Below, piece by piece: positions 59,988 to 64,000 of a DNA stretch of 64,000 nt (position 1 is its first letter; every line of letters starts with the position of its first letter). Origin of the DNA: Lentisalinibacter orientalis (GTDB taxonomy: Bacteria > Pseudomonadota > Gammaproteobacteria > Steroidobacterales > Woeseiaceae); contig NZ_JAPDRJ010000001.1 in NCBI RefSeq assembly GCF_040706535.1, positions 1,054,001 to 1,118,000 of the forward strand. The letters are read 5' to 3'. Position numbers and translations under genes: made by a program. The notes under the pieces are model-generated. The model saw only the letters and a list, made by a program, of their open reading frames with translations, did not search any database and was not told where the DNA came from.

Positions 59988-61912
59988 TTGTCTACTCGGG
60001 AACTGCGGGGGAGTTCACCGACGACGTGTTCGCCAATCGGATCGAACAGAAGATCCAGAGGGCGTTCGTCGATCGTCTCGGTCACCGAACCAGCAAGAAC
60101 GAGATCCGTTCATGGCGGAACTCGATGCAGTACATGAATAACGTCCTGGTGTCAGGGTCGACGCCGAAGGATGCTCATGTTGCCATAGAGTACCGCATCC
60201 CGCTTACGTCCAAGCGGGTCGATTTCATCCTCACTGGCCGCGACGGGGATCAGCGGGATACGGCCATCATCGTCGAGCTGAAACAGTGGGAGACGGTGCA
60301 CGAAACTCCCAAGGATGCCGTAGTGCGGACGTATGTCGGCGGTGCCGAGCGAGAAGTGCTGCATCCGTCGTATCAGGCATGGACGTACGCGAGTCTTATT
60401 CAGGATTTCAACGAGACCGTCCAGTCTGACGTTATCGCCATAAGGCCGTGTGCCTACCTGCACAACTGTGAAGACGGTGCGGCGATAAACTCTGCCTTTT
60501 ATCAACAGCATACGGAGAGGGCGCCCTCTTTTCTGAAGTCGGATACCGAGAAGCTCCGAGCCTTCATCGAGAAATACGTCAGATACGGCGACAACTCCAG
60601 AATCCTCTACCGGATCGAGCACGGCCGACTCCGGCCTTCCAAGAATCTCGCTGACCATCTCGTCGATCTTCTGAAGGGGAACAAGGCCTTCGAGATGATT
60701 GACGATCAGAAGCTGGTCTATGAGCAGGCATTGGCACTAGCGGATGCGGCGCAAAAGCAGCGGAAGCAGGTCCTCATCGTCGAGGGTGGTCCAGGGACGG
60801 GCAAATCGGTCGTTGCGATCAACCTGCTCGTCGAGCTGACGAGCCGTGGGCGGCTTGCCCACTATGTCACTCGGAACGCCGCACCGAGAAACGTCTATTT
60901 CAGCAAACTGACCGGAAGCTTCAAGAAGTCTCATCTGACGAATCTGTTCAAAGGTTCCGGCAGCTATACCGACGCGGACCCGGACACCATGGATGCTCTG
61001 ATCGTCGACGAGGCGCACCGGCTCAATGAAAAGTCGGGTCTCTACCAGAACCAGGGTGAGAACCAGATCAAGGAGATCATTCAGGCCGCGCGCTTCAGCA
61101 TCTTCTTCATCGATGAGGATCAGCGGGTAACGCTGAAGGACATCGGCGAAAAGGAAGTGATTGCTGCGTGGGGCAAGGAGCTTGGAGCCGATGTCCAACA
61201 GATGGAACTGCAATCCCAGTTCCGCTGCAATGGATCAGAAGGGTATCTGGCCTGGGTCGATAATGCTCTGCAGATTCGCGAGACGGCGAACCAGACTCTC
61301 GAAGGTATCGACTACGATTTTCGTGTCCTGGAAAGCCCGGTCGATCTCTACAACCTGATTGTCGAGAAGGACAAAGCCGCCGGGAAGGCACGGCTTGTCG
61401 CTGGTTACTGCTGGAACTGGAAGGGAAAGAAGGACCCGGCGATCAGGGATGTGGCAATTCCTGAATATGATTTCGCCATGCAGTGGAACCTCGACACGGA
61501 TGGGCCGCTATGGATCGTTACCCCGGGTTCGGTCGAGCAGGTCGGTTGTATCCATACTTGCCAGGGTCTGGAACTGGATTATGTGGGAGTCATCATAGGC
61601 CCGGACTTGGTAGTCCGGGATGGGAAGGTCGTGACGGATGCATCCAAGCGATCCTCTCAGGATCGGTCAGTCCACGGGTACAAAAAGATGCTCAAGGAGG
61701 ATCCGTCTAAGGCTAGAGCCCTCGCCGATCGGATCATCAAGAATACGTACCGGACGCTCATGACGCGTGGGCAGAAGGGGTGTTTCGTCTACTGCACTGA
61801 TCCGGAAACAAACGAATATTTCTCCAATAACGGCCTCGGAGCCGGGTTGGCTACTATTGGCGAGCACGATCTAGCCCAGGCAGCCGAGCCTAAGGACTCT
61901 TATTCCAGTTAG
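59984..61912 (+). CDS. PD-(D/E)xK nuclease-DUF2075 ATPase
   Basis: A 642-aa protein. The N-terminal ~110 residues contain a PD-(D/E)xK-like core: Asp80 in KRVDFILTG and Glu98-x-Lys100 in AIIVELKQW. The rest is a DUF2075 (schlafen-type/UvrD-like) ATPase: Walker A GGPGTGKS (about residue 268), Walker B ALIVDEAHR, IFFIDEDQ, and the helicase-like motif QVGCIHTCQGLELDYVGVIIG near the C-terminus. I infer a nuclease-helicase acting on nucleic acid; the exact substrate is unknown. It overlaps the MazG gene by four bases and precedes the HIT-PLD-helicase gene by 65 bases. Confidence 0.83.
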   Translation: MIVYSGTAGEFTDDVFANRIEQKIQRAFVDRLGHRTSKNEIRSWRNSMQYMNNVLVSGSTPKDAHVAIEYRIPLTSKRVDFILTGRDGDQRDTAIIVELKQWETVHETPKDAVVRTYVGGAEREVLHPSYQAWTYASLIQDFNETVQSDVIAIRPCAYLHNCEDGAAINSAFYQQHTERAPSFLKSDTEKLRAFIEKYVRYGDNSRILYRIEHGRLRPSKNLADHLVDLLKGNKAFEMIDDQKLVYEQALALADAAQKQRKQVLIVEGGPGTGKSVVAINLLVELTSRGRLAHYVTRNAAPRNVYFSKLTGSFKKSHLTNLFKGSGSYTDADPDTMDALIVDEAHRLNEKSGLYQNQGENQIKEIIQAARFSIFFIDEDQRVTLKDIGEKEVIAAWGKELGADVQQMELQSQFRCNGSEGYLAWVDNALQIRETANQTLEGIDYDFRVLESPVDLYNLIVEKDKAAGKARLVAGYCWNWKGKKDPAIRDVAIPEYDFAMQWNLDTDGPLWIVTPGSVEQVGCIHTCQGLELDYVGVIIGPDLVVRDGKVVTDASKRSSQDRSVHGYKKMLKEDPSKARALADRIIKNTYRTLMTRGQKGCFVYCTDPETNEYFSNNGLGAGLATIGEHDLAQAAEPKDSYSS

Positions 61913-61977
61913 TTAGGCGCGAGACCCGAACCGACAGGGCTAGGCCGACATAGTGATGTACTGAAGCAAGGGCACTG

Positions 61978-64000
61978 ATGACCTGTCCATTCTGCAATCC
62001 AGAGCCAAGCAGGGTCTTTCATGAGGCGGCAGATTTCTTGTGCCTTTGGGACGGATTCCCGGTATCCGATGGCCACGCGCTAGTTGTGCCCAGGCGGCAT
62101 GTGGCCAATTGGTTTGAAGCCACTAGGGCCGAACAGATTGCTCTCCTAGATGGCATAGATGCGGCGCGTCGCTCGATTGTTGCGAAACATTCGCCCTCCG
62201 GATTCAACATTGGTGTGAATGTGAGCGAGGCAGGTGGGCAGACGGTTCCTCATCTACACGTCCACGTGATTCCCAGATATATGGGGGACGTTCCTGATCC
62301 ACGCGGTGGCGTGCGTTACGTAATCCCCTCAAAGGCGAATTACCTCGCTGTGCCCGAAGGTGTCGAGGACTCCGATAGAGACTCCCGCTATCACAGCGTT
62401 GGGGAGCGGGTATACGGGTCAAACGAGAGGCCGCTACTTGATGCGCTTGCCCACGATCTAGCGGACGCGTCGCGCATCGATTTGGCGGTGGCTTTCATTA
62501 CGGAATCCGGTCTGACGCAGCTCGAGCCGCATCTCCTAGATCTCCTCGATCGGAGGGGCGCCATTCGACTTCTAACCGGCGATTACCTTGACGTCACCGA
62601 GCCGAACGCACTCCTGCGGGTTATTGATTGGCTGGAGCAGTATCCGGCCCAAGTACGCGCCAAGATTTTTCGTACCAATGCGGAGCTAGGCTTTCATCCG
62701 AAGGCCTACTTGATCGGTAGGGATTATCAGGGCGTCACTGCTTACATTGGGAGTTCGAACCTAACTCGGCATGCGCTGTTGGGCGGTATCGAGTGGAACC
62801 AGCGCCTAGTTGGCCAATCACGCGGCACGTTTATCCGGAGCGTCACGCAAGAGTTCGAGCGTCTGTTTCAGCATCCGAATAGCGAGTGGCTGACGGTACG
62901 ATGGATCGAAAGCTACGAAGCGCGACGTAAGGTGCAAAAATTGCCCGCGGTTACGGGCGTGCATCCTGATGACGAATCACCGCCGGAAGTCCCAACTCCC
63001 CACGGCATTCAAGCAGAAGCACTCGATGCGCTCCAAGAGACACGGGAAGAAGGAAACGAGGCGGGCCTTGTCGTGATGGCGACAGGGCTGGGAAAAACCT
63101 GGCTCGCAGCATTCGATAGCGAAGAATACGATCGCGTATTGTTTGTCGCTCATCGTGAAGAGATTCTAAGGCAAGCGCTGAACACGTTTCGTCGCATTCG
63201 GCCCAATGCGAAATTGGGCCTCTATATGGGCCAGGAGCGTGAGCGCGATGCGGATGTTCTGTTCGCATCTATTCAAACGCTCTCCAAAGTCAATCACCTT
63301 CGGCGGTTTGGTCCTAGTCATTTCGACTATGTCGTCATAGACGAGTTTCACCATGCGGCCGCCAGCACATATCGGAGGCTCATCGACTACTTCGAGCCCA
63401 GATTTCTTCTCGGGCTAACGGCCACTCCGGAACGCACGGATGGCGGCGATCTCCTCGCCCTCTGCGGGGAGAATTTGGTCTTCCGGTGCGATTTGTCTGA
63501 CGGGATAGGCAGGAAGTTGCTATCACCGTTCCACTATTACGGCGTCCCAGACGAGATCGACTTTTCAAACATTCCTTGGCGAAGCGGACGATTCGATCCG
63601 GAGCTACTTGAACATGCTGTCGCAACAGAGAAGCGTGCCCGGAACGCTTTCGAGCAATGGAAAAAGTGCGCTCAGTCACGAACCTTGGCCTTTTGCGTAT
63701 CAAGAAAGCATGCGGACTTTATGAAAGCGTTCTTTGAGGAGCGTGGAGTAGCTGTTGCGGCGGTGCACTCCGGTCCGTCCTCTGATCCGCGTACTCAGTC
63801 CCTAAAAGCCCTGCAGGATGGCCGTTTGAGGGTCGTTTTTGCAGTCGACATGTTCAACGAGGGCGTGGATGTCCCTTCCGTCGATACGGTAATGATGCTG
63901 CGACCCACGGAGTCAAAGATCATCTGGCTGCAGCAGTTCGGCCGAGGGCTCCGCATGTCCGAGGGTAAGCAGCAGCTAAATGTCATCGACTACATCGGCA
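61978..64000 (+). CDS. HIT-PLD-SF2 helicase fusion (3' end outside window)
   Basis: An open frame of 674 residues to the window end. The N-terminal 150 residues are a HIT domain (MTCPFCNPEP; histidine triad HLHVHV at His92/94/96). Then comes a phospholipase D-like nuclease (FHPKAYLIGRD with His240 and Lys242; YIGSSNLTRHAL), then an SF2 helicase: MATGLGKTWLAA (motif I), VIDEFHHAA (motif II), LGLTATPERTD (motif III), LQQFGRGLR (motif VI). The PLD-helicase part resembles DUF3427-type proteins, with an added HIT domain. It is the third gene of the MazG/DUF2075 set, probably one operon. Confidence 0.85.
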   Translation, partial: MTCPFCNPEPSRVFHEAADFLCLWDGFPVSDGHALVVPRRHVANWFEATRAEQIALLDGIDAARRSIVAKHSPSGFNIGVNVSEAGGQTVPHLHVHVIPRYMGDVPDPRGGVRYVIPSKANYLAVPEGVEDSDRDSRYHSVGERVYGSNERPLLDALAHDLADASRIDLAVAFITESGLTQLEPHLLDLLDRRGAIRLLTGDYLDVTEPNALLRVIDWLEQYPAQVRAKIFRTNAELGFHPKAYLIGRDYQGVTAYIGSSNLTRHALLGGIEWNQRLVGQSRGTFIRSVTQEFERLFQHPNSEWLTVRWIESYEARRKVQKLPAVTGVHPDDESPPEVPTPHGIQAEALDALQETREEGNEAGLVVMATGLGKTWLAAFDSEEYDRVLFVAHREEILRQALNTFRRIRPNAKLGLYMGQERERDADVLFASIQTLSKVNHLRRFGPSHFDYVVIDEFHHAAASTYRRLIDYFEPRFLLGLTATPERTDGGDLLALCGENLVFRCDLSDGIGRKLLSPFHYYGVPDEIDFSNIPWRSGRFDPELLEHAVATEKRARNAFEQWKKCAQSRTLAFCVSRKHADFMKAFFEERGVAVAAVHSGPSSDPRTQSLKALQDGRLRVVFAVDMFNEGVDVPSVDTVMMLRPTESKIIWLQQFGRGLRMSEGKQQLNVIDYIG

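Noticed and set aside
1..64000. tRNA or rRNA genes
   Set aside because: Looked for conserved TTCRANY-type T-loops with CCA ends and rRNA blocks in the intergenic stretches; none was convincing.

Overview
The window is a high-GC bacterial chromosome segment, most likely from a gammaproteobacterium (Lysobacterales/Xanthomonadales- or Woeseiales-like). This guess rests on a patatin-Omp85 phospholipase, DjlA, a YpfJ-type peptidase, an OmpA/DUF4892 protein, an LdtD-type L,D-transpeptidase, GlyGly-CTERM and choice-of-anchor U secreted proteins, and many GTAG-type REP palindromes. No rRNA, tRNA or CRISPR array was seen.

Layout. 1-11.6 kb holds single-gene housekeeping or envelope loci (patatin phospholipase, DUF2306, zinc peptidase, DUF6351, lipoprotein, djlA, OmpA family, AraC regulator, DUF1761, SbcD-like nuclease). 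They are separated by REP-like hairpins, and in seven genes of the window the TAG of the repeat's GTAG foot is the gene's stop codon. 11.6-23.5 kb holds a TPR Ser/Thr kinase divergent from a PF07638-type ECF sigma factor, with a four-copy 11-bp repeat between them. These are followed by a 2707-aa multidomain secreted protein and a small lipoprotein. 23.6-26.5 kb has a DMT transporter and three toxin-antitoxin-type pairs, one with a truncated toxin. 26.5-38.1 kb carries an SbcC-like ATPase, a universal stress protein, an L,D-transpeptidase, a GH3 glycosidase with a carbohydrate-binding-like neighbour, and two unrecognised envelope proteins.

38.1-47.1 kb repeats the sigma/kinase theme on the minus strand: a 1947-aa RHS/YD-repeat protein, then a TTG-started ECF sigma factor overlapping a TPR kinase. 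A PQQ-cytochrome c dehydrogenase is divergent from the RHS gene. 49.5-55.8 kb is a dense toxin-antitoxin zone: GNAT/RHH, Fic with twin operators, ParE-type, HicAB, an XRE regulator, a ParE toxin killed by a stop at codon 5 beside its intact antitoxin, and BrnTA. A pectinacetylesterase-like enzyme sits among them. 57.6-64 kb is visibly AT-richer and looks like a defence island. It has an OLD-like ATPase-TOPRIM protein with a 63-aa partner, then a three-gene set: MazG-like pyrophosphohydrolase, PD-(D/E)xK-DUF2075 ATPase, and a HIT-PLD-SF2 helicase cut by the window end.

Most notable candidates: the MazG/DUF2075/HIT-PLD-helicase module; the two ECF sigma/TPR-kinase pairs, each beside a giant exported repeat protein, with a Thr where ECF factors usually have an acidic residue; the REP family with compensatory stem changes and stop-codon capture; the twin palindromes at the fic start; and two antitoxins kept beside broken toxins.
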